A DNA stretch of 64,000 nucleotides from contig NZ_CP121445.1 in the NCBI RefSeq assembly GCF_029689925.1, positions 5,626,501-5,690,500 on the forward strand. The letters are read 5' to 3'. The DNA is from Anaerocolumna sp. AGMB13025. GTDB taxonomy: Bacteria > Bacillota > Clostridia > Lachnospirales > Lachnospiraceae. The position numbers and the translations under genes were made by a program. Shown piece after piece: positions 7,988 to 16,960 of this stretch. A model generated the notes under the pieces. It was not told where the DNA came from, did no database searches, and saw nothing but the letters and a program-made list of their open reading frames with translations. Every line of letters starts with the position of its first letter. The stretch's first letter is position 1.

Positions 7988-9998
7988 CTTCTTTAATATT
8001 TTTATTGCTGCTGGTAATAACCTGGTCTTCTTCTGAAAGGGCTGCTTCTACTGCCGCCGTATCCGTGTCCTGTGAAAGCAGGGTTACATTAAGGCGGAAG
8101 GCGGTTTCTTCTTTTCCAAGAACACTGTCCTTCTCTTTTACGATAAGCACATAGGTTCCCATTGAGTCCTGTCTCAATGCCTGAATTGGTATACAACTCC
8201 TATAGTTTTCCGAATCTTTCGAGATTTCATAATTTAGGCTTCCACCATTTTTATAATTTCCCTCCGGTAAAAGTGCGGTAAAACTCACATTACCGTCCTG
8301 ATCCGGCAGTTCGATATTTTCAATTTGTGAAGTAATCTTCTCCCCGCTTGTTCCGGTTTCTATCCTTAGTTCATCACCGACCGCAAAGGGTTTCATCTCC
8401 TCTTTGTCCGCTTTTATGACGAGTTCATAACCTCCGGTTGTAATTGTAAATTTCTCCTGACCAGTTAAGGTGCTGCCTAGAATCAGTTCATTTTTTTCAA
8501 TTACTCCGCCAACAGGTGCAGTTACTTTTCCCTTTTTGGTTATCAGGTCATCTATCTTACTGATTTCCTTCTTTTTTTCATCGATATCTACCTTTAAAAG
8601 CTCCAAATCCAAAGCTTTGGACTTATCCTGAACCTGATTGTTTTCTTTGGCCAGCTGTTCACTTTCCTTCGCTTTTGAAAGGGAAAGTTTTGCATTCTCA
8701 AGAGTACGCCAAGCTTCTTTCACTCCTTTTTCTGCATCTTTTAAGTCTTCGGTGTAATCATAGGTGCCTTTATTTATTTCCTGTAAATCGTTTAAGAGTT
8801 TCTCTTTTTTAAGGGCAGTGGTTTTTATTTTCTGCTCCCAACCGAGTTTTATCTGTTTCCTATCTTCTTTTGATCTGGCTAGTTTTGTTTTTGCGGCACT
8901 TATTTTAGTTTCATCCAGCTTAAGATTATCATAAAGCACCTGATATAAGATAAGATAAGACCCCTCCTGATTCTCGGAGAGTTGATTTTTGATATCATTT
9001 TGGTAATTACTTAGTGCATTGGTCAGCAGATTTTCTTTCTCTGCTATTTTATCCAGTTTTTTCTGGGCATCCTCTACAGCACGGCTGTAATTCTTAATTT
9101 CTTCCTCTCTCGCTGCCACCTGGGCATAATAAGCCTTTTGGACTGACTCTTCACTGTCATACTGATCCCAGACATTAATAGCCTTATCCCACTTTGCCTT
9201 AACTGCCGCTAAATCCTCCTGCGCCCTGTTAAGACTTTCCACTGCACTATCCTTTTCTTCCAAGTGTTCTTTATAGCCTCCATCATAATAAAAATCATAA
9301 ATTTCCGTCCCTGTTTTTACAATGAGGTCTCCATTTCCGGCACTTACGGCATTTTTATAATTATCTACTTTGGTTCGTAAGGTCTCCTCTGGTTTTATTA
9401 CTTCTTCATACTCACTGGCTGCGTCCTCTACCGCCCGGTCTGCATTATTTTCTTCCTTTTCTCTTAAGTCTTCTGCCTCCTCGTAATCAAGCTCAGCTTG
9501 TTTATAGGCTTCCTGCTTTACTTTTTTTATGTTATGTTTTGTATCGGAAAGAGCTTTTTTTGCAGCCGTTAAATCTTCCTCTGCCCCTTTCTTCGTAAGT
9601 TGGGCTGCTGCTACATCCAGAGAATTGTCCTGATTTTCAGCGGTTAAAGCGGATTTATCATATTGAAGTGTTAATTTCTTTAGTTCCTTATCCAGATCTG
9701 ATTTTTTTTCTTTCACCTGCTTTAAGTCATACGCAAACAGGGGATCCCCTTTTTCGACCTTGCTGCCTTTTTCTATATAAAGTTTTCCGATTTTAAACCC
9801 TTCAAAGACATCTATGTATTTTTCTCCATTCTCCTTAAGAATACCGCTGCCTGACAGTTTATAAGTAAGATTTCCCCCTTTGGTGGTGTCTGTCTGCACC
9901 TTTGCTACCATTACCGAGGCTGCCGCCCTTGATACTACTGTAAACAATGCCATTAAGGCAAAGAATAAGAGTAATAAATTCTTTAATTTTTTCTCCAT
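7956..9998 (-). CDS. HlyD-like periplasmic adaptor with very long coiled coil
   Basis: Membrane-fusion-type protein of 680 residues. One N-terminal helix (about residues 7-28) is followed by a lipoyl-like half (SGSGILKENGEKYIDVFEGF). Residues about 110-490 are almost all Lys/Glu/Ala-rich coiled coil, then comes the second lipoyl half (KGKVTAPVGGVIEKNELI) and beta-barrel segments. This is the order of HlyD/MacA/RND adaptors, but the hairpin is far longer than the usual 100-200 residues. Firmicute adaptors work with FtsX/MacB-like exporters. Here it sits between sugar-type importer permeases and an FtsX-like protein, which is unusual. The ribosome site AAAGGTGG precedes the ATG. Confidence 0.8.
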   Translation of the reverse strand: MEKKLKNLLLLFFALMALFTVVSRAAASVMVAKVQTDTTKGGNLTYKLSGSGILKENGEKYIDVFEGFKIGKLYIEKGSKVEKGDPLFAYDLKQVKEKKSDLDKELKKLTLQYDKSALTAENQDNSLDVAAAQLTKKGAEEDLTAAKKALSDTKHNIKKVKQEAYKQAELDYEEAEDLREKEENNADRAVEDAASEYEEVIKPEETLRTKVDNYKNAVSAGNGDLIVKTGTEIYDFYYDGGYKEHLEEKDSAVESLNRAQEDLAAVKAKWDKAINVWDQYDSEESVQKAYYAQVAAREEEIKNYSRAVEDAQKKLDKIAEKENLLTNALSNYQNDIKNQLSENQEGSYLILYQVLYDNLKLDETKISAAKTKLARSKEDRKQIKLGWEQKIKTTALKKEKLLNDLQEINKGTYDYTEDLKDAEKGVKEAWRTLENAKLSLSKAKESEQLAKENNQVQDKSKALDLELLKVDIDEKKKEISKIDDLITKKGKVTAPVGGVIEKNELILGSTLTGQEKFTITTGGYELVIKADKEEMKPFAVGDELRIETGTSGEKITSQIENIELPDQDGNVSFTALLPEGNYKNGGSLNYEISKDSENYRSCIPIQALRQDSMGTYVLIVKEKDSVLGKEETAFRLNVTLLSQDTDTAAVEAALSEEDQVITSSNKNIKEGDRVRIYEAE

Positions 9999-10015
9999 TT
10001 TACAATGCCACCTTT

Positions 10016-10945
10016 CTATTCCTTTAAGCCGGAAGCTGCAATTCCCTGCTCTAAATATTTCTGTCCATATAAAAACAACAGCACTGCCGGAATCATCATA
10101 AGGACGGAGGCCGCAAAGGAAACACCTGCTTTACCTGTAGTAATCTCCGGCAGATAAAGAGGCAGGGACCATAGCTCTTTTCTTCTTACCAAAAAAGTCA
10201 GGGGTTGTTCAATTGCATTCCAGTATTCTAAAAAGCCTAATATGACGATAGACAGGATTCCGGGGGCACCAATTGGAATCCCCACCCGGGTAAATATATA
10301 AAAATCTGAAGCACCGTCTAATTTGGCAGCTTCTATCAGGGCTTTGGGAACGGCTTTAAAAAACTTAACCAGAATGAACACTGGGAACGTTGCAAATATA
10401 TTAGGCAGTATCACTGCCAAATGTGTATCTACAAGCCCCAGGCGGTACAGTACCAGGTAACTGGATACCATAGTTACCTGAAAAGGCAATACCATCAGAA
10501 TAATATAAACCGTAAAGAGTATCTTCTTACCCTTAAATTCATACCAGGCAAAGCTCCAGGCTGCCGGCACTGCCACCACAAGCTGTCCTAAGAGCACCGG
10601 TATTACCTGAATACAGGAATTCCAGAACATTACAAAGAATTTTGGAGAATCCAATAATAATTCTACATAGGGTCTTAAGGTAGGATACTCCGGAAATACA
10701 CTAAAACCTGCCATTCCCTTACTTTGATCCAATACCGGACCGATATTTTTTTGTAATTCATCTGCTCCCATAATGGAACCGCCAAGGAGCATCCACACCG
10801 GAATCCATATAATCAGGGTGAGGATAAACAACAGGGCAGTCCGTAATCCGCTTTTCATCTTCATATAAAACTCTCCATATTGTGGTACTGACTTATTTAC
10901 TTCATTAATTTTACTGACTTTCCTATGCCTTACAAACCTGGCCAT
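10016..10945 (-). CDS. Carbohydrate ABC transporter permease, MalG type
   Basis: Inner-membrane permease of the MalG/CUT1 group with six predicted helices. The cytoplasmic EAA loop, which contacts the ATPase, reads EAAKLDGASDFYIFTRVGIP. The frame opens at 10945 without a ribosome site. An ATG at 10864 has GGAGAG eight bases upstream and gives 282 residues, the usual family length, so the shorter form is preferred. It follows the MalF-type gene by 25 bases and precedes the HlyD-like gene by 17, all within one operon. No ATPase gene is present, so it would depend on a shared one. Confidence 0.85.
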   Translation of the reverse strand: MARFVRHRKVSKINEVNKSVPQYGEFYMKMKSGLRTALLFILTLIIWIPVWMLLGGSIMGADELQKNIGPVLDQSKGMAGFSVFPEYPTLRPYVELLLDSPKFFVMFWNSCIQVIPVLLGQLVVAVPAAWSFAWYEFKGKKILFTVYIILMVLPFQVTMVSSYLVLYRLGLVDTHLAVILPNIFATFPVFILVKFFKAVPKALIEAAKLDGASDFYIFTRVGIPIGAPGILSIVILGFLEYWNAIEQPLTFLVRRKELWSLPLYLPEITTGKAGVSFAASVLMMIPAVLLFLYGQKYLEQGIAASGLKE

Positions 10946-10970
10946 TATGTTAGTTATTGCTTAGTCTTAT

Positions 10971-11867
10971 TTAGTCTTCCCCATCCCTGTCAATTTTCTT
11001 AAATAACAGGATCAAGATTACAAATATAACGACACACATCACTGCCGCAGCACTCATCTTCTGGACATCCAGATTAACAAACCAGTTATTGAATAGGTGC
11101 TGGAGCATATAGATACTTTCGTGGGGGTAATCCCCTGCTACTAAGTAAGCCTCTCGGAATACCTTAAAGGAATTAACAAAAGAGAGGATAGTTATTACAT
11201 AGACAGAGGGCAGGAGTTGAGGCAGGGTAATATAGCGGAGTTTAGCAAAAAATCCTGCGCCGTCTACACCGGCGGCTTCATAAAGATTTACTGATATTCC
11301 ATTTAAGCCGGTCAGCCATAAGATTACATTATAACCGGTATTTTTCCACAGATAACTAAACCCTAAGACCAGGAATGCTTTACTGGTATTCATAAAATCT
11401 ATTTTATCTTTTCCTAAATGAAGCAGTAAAACATTAATCAGACCATTTTCATGAAATAATAACCGCCACAATAGGACCACCGAGGCTACCGGAATTGCCA
11501 TGGGCAGCAAAAAGGAAGTCTTAAAAAATTCCGTATGTTTCTTTTGATAATATAGCAGTAAGGATAAAAGAAAAGATACTGCCAGTAAAAGAGGGATACA
11601 GGTTAGCAAAAACCTTCCTGTATTTTTGACTGCCAGCAAAAAAGCTGCATTATGTAACACCAGTCTGTAATTGCTAAGACCTACAAACCGGCTGCTCATA
11701 GCCTCGCAAAACGAGCGCCTGATTACATCAGCAAAGGGCAGCAGTACAAAGAAGATTACCCCTAAGAAGCTTGGAAGCAGGAAAAGCCATGCTTTTCCTG
11801 CTTCTGAAACCTTTCGTTTCCTAAGTTTCTTATTATACTTATTTTGTTTGTGTTCATTTCTAACCAT
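10971..11867 (-). CDS. Carbohydrate ABC transporter permease, MalF type
   Basis: Permease of 298 residues with six predicted helices. The EAA loop is YEAAGVDGAGFFAKLRYITL. It is the partner of the MalG-type protein at 10016-10945 and lies directly upstream in the same operon. The basic N-terminus (NKKLRKRKVSEAGKAW) before the first helix is typical. The substrate cannot be told from the permease alone. Confidence 0.88.
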   Translation of the reverse strand: MVRNEHKQNKYNKKLRKRKVSEAGKAWLFLLPSFLGVIFFVLLPFADVIRRSFCEAMSSRFVGLSNYRLVLHNAAFLLAVKNTGRFLLTCIPLLLAVSFLLSLLLYYQKKHTEFFKTSFLLPMAIPVASVVLLWRLLFHENGLINVLLLHLGKDKIDFMNTSKAFLVLGFSYLWKNTGYNVILWLTGLNGISVNLYEAAGVDGAGFFAKLRYITLPQLLPSVYVITILSFVNSFKVFREAYLVAGDYPHESIYMLQHLFNNWFVNLDVQKMSAAAVMCVVIFVILILLFKKIDRDGED

Positions 11868-12009
11868 AAGCTATTTTCCCTTAATTGTTTGTTGCGGTTT
11901 TCTCTTTCCATATTCTTTGTTTTACTTCTTGTCATACTGCCTTAGGTTTCACTTCCAGGCATGGCTGCCAGACAGCCGCAAAGGGTGTATGAAAATCCTG
12001 TACCCTTGC

Positions 12010-14301
12010 TTATTCCGCAAGATAAGTATTAACTTTGGCTTTTACACCAGCCAGTGCCTGGTTCTCATCAATCTCACCTTTTAAGTAAGGTAATACTTCC
12101 TCCACAATCAGATCATTTAAGATATAATTGGTTTGAATCGGCTTGTTGAGGCTTAAAGCAATGTTTCGTATTGCTTCCCTTTCTGCTTTTACCGGATATC
12201 CCCCGCTAACCTCATTGCCATCCTGATCGGAAGAAGCAACCGACATTCCGTCATCTTCTTTTGCAAACCATTTGTCCAGGGAAGCACTGTTAACAGGAAA
12301 TCCGTCATATACATTGGAATCCTGAACATCAGATTTAAATAAAAAGCTGATGAATCTCTGTGCTATCTCACTTTCTTTGCTTTTACTGTTAAGCCCCACC
12401 AGACCATTTGGTATAAACATCTGATTGATGGCTTGGTAACTGATTTCCTTATCTTTCATAATTGCAAAAAACAATATGGTATCATACACATTTCTAATCT
12501 GACTCATAGTAGTCTCGTTGCCCTTTAAAATCGAAAAGGTATTTTCTAAAAATAATCTTTCCCCACCAAACATCTTTGCATAGACTGAATCAAAATCTCT
12601 GTTTTCTTCATTGGTTTCCGTGGCTTTTATATTTTCTGACACTGCTTTTATATTCTTTAGGAAAGTTGTAAAGTTTTCATCACTTAACTGTCCGTTCTGG
12701 ATCAGTTCACTTGAGTATAACGCCAAATAATTTTCCAGCAGCTGTTTATAAGTGGTTGTTCCACTATAGGTTTTATCCTTATTCTGTTTTATATAATCCG
12801 CAATATGGCTAAGGCTATCCGAAGCTTTTATTGCATCTGATTTTCCTTGGATGATCGGAATAGAAAACCGCAGGGGCACCTGGTAGACTTTTCCGTCCTT
12901 TTGATAACCACCCGTTATATTCTTAAGTAATTCTCCTGATTCCTCCAGAGGGCTTATGAGATTGTTAATATCTGCAAGTACTCCCTTTTCAATATAGGAA
13001 TCAACTGGCAGACCGTCTAAAATCAGTACATCAGCTCCGTTTCCAGCCAGTAATTCCGTATTAAGGGCACGGATATAATCGGTTACCTTACCTGCTTCCT
13101 CTCCCATAGCAACTACATAGTTTACCTTGATGTCCGTATTTTCTGACTGGAACAGAGCAATTGCCTGTCTTACGGTACTGTTCTCCTTTAAGGAATATAC
13201 CGTAATTTCTTTCGAGGGTACGGAAGCTACGTTTTTATCAAATACATAGTGCATTATCACGTATCCTCTGTCACCATTACCGTAAACCCCATAATATTCC
13301 TCTTGTTCCCCTTCTTTTACAAACAGGTTAGCAAAGGTAAAGGACGGCATACTCATAGAATTAAGGGAGCCATCCACAACGGTTTCCCATAGGGTGCCAT
13401 CTTTTTGCAGACGGTGTATTCCTGCAGAATCTCCGAGTAACAGAGTACCGTCATTTTTCATGGCATAGCAGATATCATTGCTCTTATTATTAAAATCAAC
13501 CGAACGCTTAATCTGCTTTTGCTGTGTATCATAAAACATGACACTGGTACCATCTTCATTTATTGTTATAATATCATTCCCGTTGGTTATGTAATTTTGA
13601 TCTTGTCCGTATTGATTCTGCCCGATTTTTACTTTATCTGTTTTCTTTCCATCTGGTGAAAATACTAACAGGGACGATGATTCCCACATATCACTTAAAA
13701 CCATACTGCCATTTTCCAATACCTGAATTTTAACGATACCCGGATAATGTTTATAATTACTACTGGTAGTGGTCTCTTTATCAAGATAAGGTATGTTAAC
13801 CTTTTGCGCAGTTTTTCCTTCTGCACTTTTTATGATAGCGGATTTCTGAGTATCATTACTGTAATCGGCAACAACCAGGTAATAATTACCGTCTTCTCCC
13901 ATACAGATATCATTAATTACTTTATTAGCCCCCTGGGTTAACTTGTTATTCAGCCACTCTGGGGTACTGCTCTCCCAGGTCATATCCTCTTTTAGACGGT
14001 AACAGTTATATTTGCCCTTATTTGCTGTAAAGACTTCAATCTGTTTATCCTTATTTTCCAGGACTTTTATCATTGTTTCATCTCCCGCAAGGTCAGGTAG
14101 TTTCACCTTTTCTTCCATATACCTGCCCATAGTAGGTTCTTTTTTATCCCCTTTTTTATCTTCTTTCTTACCATTATCAGTCTGATTGTTTTTTACATTG
14201 TTTAATTTTCCTGCTTCTTTCTCTCCCTCTTTGCTGCAACCGGAAAAACTCGTTACAACAAGGACCAGGAGAATCAATACTGCTGTTATTCTTCGTCTCA
14301 T
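12010..14301 (-). CDS. Large lipoprotein: sensor-like N-terminal half fused to ABC solute-binding domain
   Basis: Lipoprotein of 763 residues with a signal peptide and lipobox ending at Cys22 (SFSGC). A low-complexity Lys/Asp/Asn linker follows. Residues about 70-370 contain repeated strand-rich units such as VINDICMGEDGNYYLVV and VLENGSMVLSDMW, resembling a beta-propeller. From about residue 375 (KEITVYSLKENSTVRQAIAL) the protein looks like a family 1 extracellular solute-binding protein. At 763 residues it is far longer than the usual 420-550. It is the first gene of the operon that continues with two permeases, the HlyD-like adaptor and the FtsX-like protein. The ribosome site is GGAGGAAA. 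The ligand is unknown. Confidence 0.8.
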   Translation of the reverse strand: MRRRITAVLILLVLVVTSFSGCSKEGEKEAGKLNNVKNNQTDNGKKEDKKGDKKEPTMGRYMEEKVKLPDLAGDETMIKVLENKDKQIEVFTANKGKYNCYRLKEDMTWESSTPEWLNNKLTQGANKVINDICMGEDGNYYLVVADYSNDTQKSAIIKSAEGKTAQKVNIPYLDKETTTSSNYKHYPGIVKIQVLENGSMVLSDMWESSSLLVFSPDGKKTDKVKIGQNQYGQDQNYITNGNDIITINEDGTSVMFYDTQQKQIKRSVDFNNKSNDICYAMKNDGTLLLGDSAGIHRLQKDGTLWETVVDGSLNSMSMPSFTFANLFVKEGEQEEYYGVYGNGDRGYVIMHYVFDKNVASVPSKEITVYSLKENSTVRQAIALFQSENTDIKVNYVVAMGEEAGKVTDYIRALNTELLAGNGADVLILDGLPVDSYIEKGVLADINNLISPLEESGELLKNITGGYQKDGKVYQVPLRFSIPIIQGKSDAIKASDSLSHIADYIKQNKDKTYSGTTTYKQLLENYLALYSSELIQNGQLSDENFTTFLKNIKAVSENIKATETNEENRDFDSVYAKMFGGERLFLENTFSILKGNETTMSQIRNVYDTILFFAIMKDKEISYQAINQMFIPNGLVGLNSKSKESEIAQRFISFLFKSDVQDSNVYDGFPVNSASLDKWFAKEDDGMSVASSDQDGNEVSGGYPVKAEREAIRNIALSLNKPIQTNYILNDLIVEEVLPYLKGEIDENQALAGVKAKVNTYLAE

Positions 14302-14347
14302 TTTATTTCCTCCAAATAATTTTCTTTGTATTTAATTTAACAGGGAA

Positions 14348-14402
14348 ATCTCTAAAAAATCTTTAAGAATCTTATTTATTAGATTTTATTTATTAGATTT
14401 TA
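14348..14402 (-). promoter_or_regulatory. Direct-repeat regulatory region of the lipoprotein operon
   Basis: On the minus strand TTAAAGAT and TTAGAGAT are placed 11 bases apart (14359-14366 and 14348-14355). This is the spacing expected for an OmpR/PhoB-type regulator, and such a regulator is encoded just upstream at 15923-16606. Next to it a 14-base tandem repeat, TTTATTAGATTTTA on the plus strand, occupies 14375-14388 and 14389-14402. Confidence 0.45.
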
Positions 14403-14440
14403 TTGAATAAAGGCGTTAGCTTCGCACAAGTAATCTAAGA

Positions 14441-14500
14441 CTAATAAAAAAGCTGAGTATTACAGGTTTCCAATTCTGCTCCTGCCTTTATCAGCTTTTC
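14441..14500 (-). terminator. Probable terminator after the OmpR-type two-component operon
   Basis: AAAAGCTGA (complement of 14491-14499) pairs with TCAGCTTTT (complement of 14447-14455) and runs into T on the minus strand. The loop of about 35 bases is long, so strength is uncertain. Confidence 0.5.
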
Positions 14501-14622
14501 CATTTCTACTTATTGACTTGTGTGGAACATTTTACGTGATCTATTGACAGAAGATATACTTTGGGTAAATATATAATTTATTTTTTATTTCATGCTTTAC
14601 TTCTTTAACACCAGCGTTTAAT

Positions 14623-15930
14623 TTATTTATAAACGGGAAGAGAAACAATAAAGGTTGCACCGCCGCCTTTGGTGTCTGTCACAGTTATGCTGCCACCGTT
14701 TAGTTCGCTTAATTCCTTTGCAATACTAAGTCCAAGTCCAAAGTGGTTTTTATCCTTTCTGGACTTATCTTCCCGGTAAAACCGCTCGAAAATTTCCACT
14801 TTTTTTTCCTGGGAAATACCGGCTCCATGGTCTTCAACCTCAAGGTAAATACGATTCTTCTTTGCATGACCCCGCAGGCAGATTGTATCTTTTTCCGATG
14901 TGTAAGTCACCGCATTGTCAATAAGAACCGCCAGGATCTGTTTAATACGTTCCCCATCTCCCTCTGCTCGAGGCAGCATGGTATCGGGTAGGATAAGTTT
15001 TAATTCTTTTCCCTGTTCCTTACAATAGGAATAAAACAGATCATAAACCTCAATCAATAACGTATCCAGATCCAGTACTTCCTTTTTTATTTTCCAGGTC
15101 CTTGCGTCTGCCGAAGCTAATAACAGCATATCCTCAATTAGTGCCGCCAGACGTTTACATTCCTTTTCAATACCCGTTGTAAAAAACCCTGCCCTCTCTG
15201 GCGCAAGCATTAATGCAGAGGCATTGGCACGTATGACAGCCAGAGGGGATTTTAATTCATGGGAGGCAGCGGCTATGAATTCTGTCTGCCTTCTTCTGCT
15301 TTCTTCCACCGGCTTTAAAGCCTTACTTACCATCTGTCTGCTCACCAGAAATAATGCGGCTATGCCGGCAAGACCAAGAAGAACCAATACAAGCTTTTGC
15401 TTTAAATTATCTTTCTCACTGTTGGATATATACTGGAGTACTATTACACTTCGAAAACCCTCCTTAACTGGTGCCAGGAAAACTTCCCCCAGGTATTTAT
15501 CGTTTTTATCTCCTTTTACCGGATAAATGTTACTTTGTAATTCCTTTAAGGAAATGGGTCTAATACCTGTATTGATATTATCTGCAGCCGCCAGTTCTTT
15601 CACTTTATCAACCAGTGTATTGCGGTCCGTAGGAGACTTCCAGGAACCTTGAAATAAGAAAGGAGAGCCGTTATCTTCGATATGGATAATCAAATAATTT
15701 TTCGTTTCCATTTCCGCCATCCATAAATTACTGATTTCAGAACTTGACTGGATATTTTGATTTATGGTGATATAGTTATTCTGAAAGGAATTGATTTGGT
15801 TTCTCTCTAACTGCCTGTCCGTAATCACAGCTACGAAAATCAGCACCGCCGTTAAAATCAGCCCCGTAGAACAGGTATACAATAAAATCAACCGGTTTCG
15901 GATGGAATGAAGCAGGTTTTTACTATGCAT
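14623..15930 (-). CDS. OmpR-family-partner sensor histidine kinase
   Basis: Membrane kinase of 435 residues. Helices near residues 13-36 and 180-197 flank an outer sensing domain of about 145 residues. HisKA has His224 in AAASHELKSPLAV. The ATPase domain shows LIDNAVTYT, EVEDHGAGIS and HFGLGLSIAKEL, so it should be active. Its ATG overlaps the end of the response regulator gene by eight bases, with AAGGAAA just before it, indicating coupled translation. The pair lies upstream of the lipoprotein/permease/adaptor operon, which carries OmpR-like direct repeats in its promoter, so that operon is the likely target (inference). Confidence 0.92.
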   Translation of the reverse strand: MHSKNLLHSIRNRLILLYTCSTGLILTAVLIFVAVITDRQLERNQINSFQNNYITINQNIQSSSEISNLWMAEMETKNYLIIHIEDNGSPFLFQGSWKSPTDRNTLVDKVKELAAADNINTGIRPISLKELQSNIYPVKGDKNDKYLGEVFLAPVKEGFRSVIVLQYISNSEKDNLKQKLVLVLLGLAGIAALFLVSRQMVSKALKPVEESRRRQTEFIAAASHELKSPLAVIRANASALMLAPERAGFFTTGIEKECKRLAALIEDMLLLASADARTWKIKKEVLDLDTLLIEVYDLFYSYCKEQGKELKLILPDTMLPRAEGDGERIKQILAVLIDNAVTYTSEKDTICLRGHAKKNRIYLEVEDHGAGISQEKKVEIFERFYREDKSRKDKNHFGLGLSIAKELSELNGGSITVTDTKGGGATFIVSLPVYK

Positions 15931-16606
15931 TTTCCTTCCTTTCTAACCGGTAGCCGATGCCGTGTATTGTTTTTATCCCTACCTTGGTTTCAAGGGCTTT
16001 GAGCCTTCTTCTGAGAAAAAATATGTAATTATCGATATTCCCATCCTCAACAAATTTATCCATTCCCCAAACCCGGCTTAAAATCTGCTCTCTGGTCAGA
16101 ATCTGTTCCTTATGCAGAAGAAAAAATTCAAGTAAAGTTCCTTCTCTTTTTGATAAGGATATACTTTTACTGCCGCAGACCGCCACATAGGTATTTATAT
16201 TTAATTCCATATCCGAAAAGGTAAGAATTTCATGGTTTTCAAACTTTCTGGGTCTTCGCAGCAGTGCACGGATCCTCGCCTGCAATTCTGATACTTCAAA
16301 TGGTTTTACCAGATAATCGTCTGCCCCGCCGTCTAATCCGTCGATCCGGTCGTTAATCCCATTCATAGCAGTTACCATAATCACCGGAGTTGCATTGCCA
16401 TTGTTTCGTATGGTCTCTAGTATGGTAAGTCCGTCAACCCCCGGAAGCATCCGGTCTAGTATAATTACATCATGGGTAAAAGCAGATATATAATAGTCTA
16501 CGTCCTCTCCATTATGGCAAACATCCATCTCGTAACCTTCCTTTTTTAAATGAACGGCAACCGCCTCACATAATTCTTCATCGTCTTCAATCATTAATAA
16601 CCTCAT
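15923..16606 (-). CDS. OmpR-family response regulator
   Basis: Response regulator of 227 residues from the ATG at 16606. This start has AAGGA seven bases upstream, whereas an in-frame GTG at 16621 has no ribosome site. The receiver domain has acidic residues EDD at 7-9, phospho-acceptor D51 in IILDRMLPG, and Lys near 100 in LVKPFE. The C-terminal winged helix has LSKREGTLLEFFLLHKEQIL and the ending NIDNYIFFLRRRLKAL plus IHGIGYRLE. It is first in the operon with the sensor kinase. Direct repeats near 14348-14366 are a candidate binding site. Confidence 0.93.
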   Translation of the reverse strand: MRLLMIEDDEELCEAVAVHLKKEGYEMDVCHNGEDVDYYISAFTHDVIILDRMLPGVDGLTILETIRNNGNATPVIMVTAMNGINDRIDGLDGGADDYLVKPFEVSELQARIRALLRRPRKFENHEILTFSDMELNINTYVAVCGSKSISLSKREGTLLEFFLLHKEQILTREQILSRVWGMDKFVEDGNIDNYIFFLRRRLKALETKVGIKTIHGIGYRLERKENA

Positions 16607-16712
16607 AATGCGTCCTTTCACTTTATATCTTAGCTGATATCTAATTAAAATCTACTTATTTAGTGCCTTTAAGACTACAAACTTTTTCTTATCAATCAAA
16701 TTCCTAACATTT

Positions 16713-16740
16713 TCTATATTCTACCATTAGACAAAATCAA
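16713..16740 (-). promoter_or_regulatory. Possible promoter of the OmpR-type two-component operon
   Basis: On the minus strand TTGATT (16740-16735), a 16-base spacer and TATAGA (16718-16713) lie about 105 bases before the regulator start. It is a moderate match only. Confidence 0.35.
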
Positions 16741-16814
16741 AAACAATTATAATTCTCTGACATCTATATGATGAATTCCTTAAGTTTTTTTTGTTCCGGG
16801 CAGGACCTGTAATC

Positions 16815-16858
16815 CGAAAAAAGTCCCGGAAACAAACATAGTATCATTTATTTCCGGG
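16815..16858 (-). terminator. Rho-independent terminator of the L,D-transpeptidase gene
   Basis: On the minus strand CCCGGAAA and TTTCCGGG form an eight-base stem with an 18-base loop, followed closely by ACTTTTTTC. It lies about 100 bases after the stop at 16961. Confidence 0.75.
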
Positions 16859-16960
16859 GCATTCATTCATTTATTGGATATATTATGTGTTTTAAATGCA
16901 TGGTATGAGATAAAAGACTTATCTTCCAGGGGTTTCATTTTCCGTCGTATTTGCTGTGGC

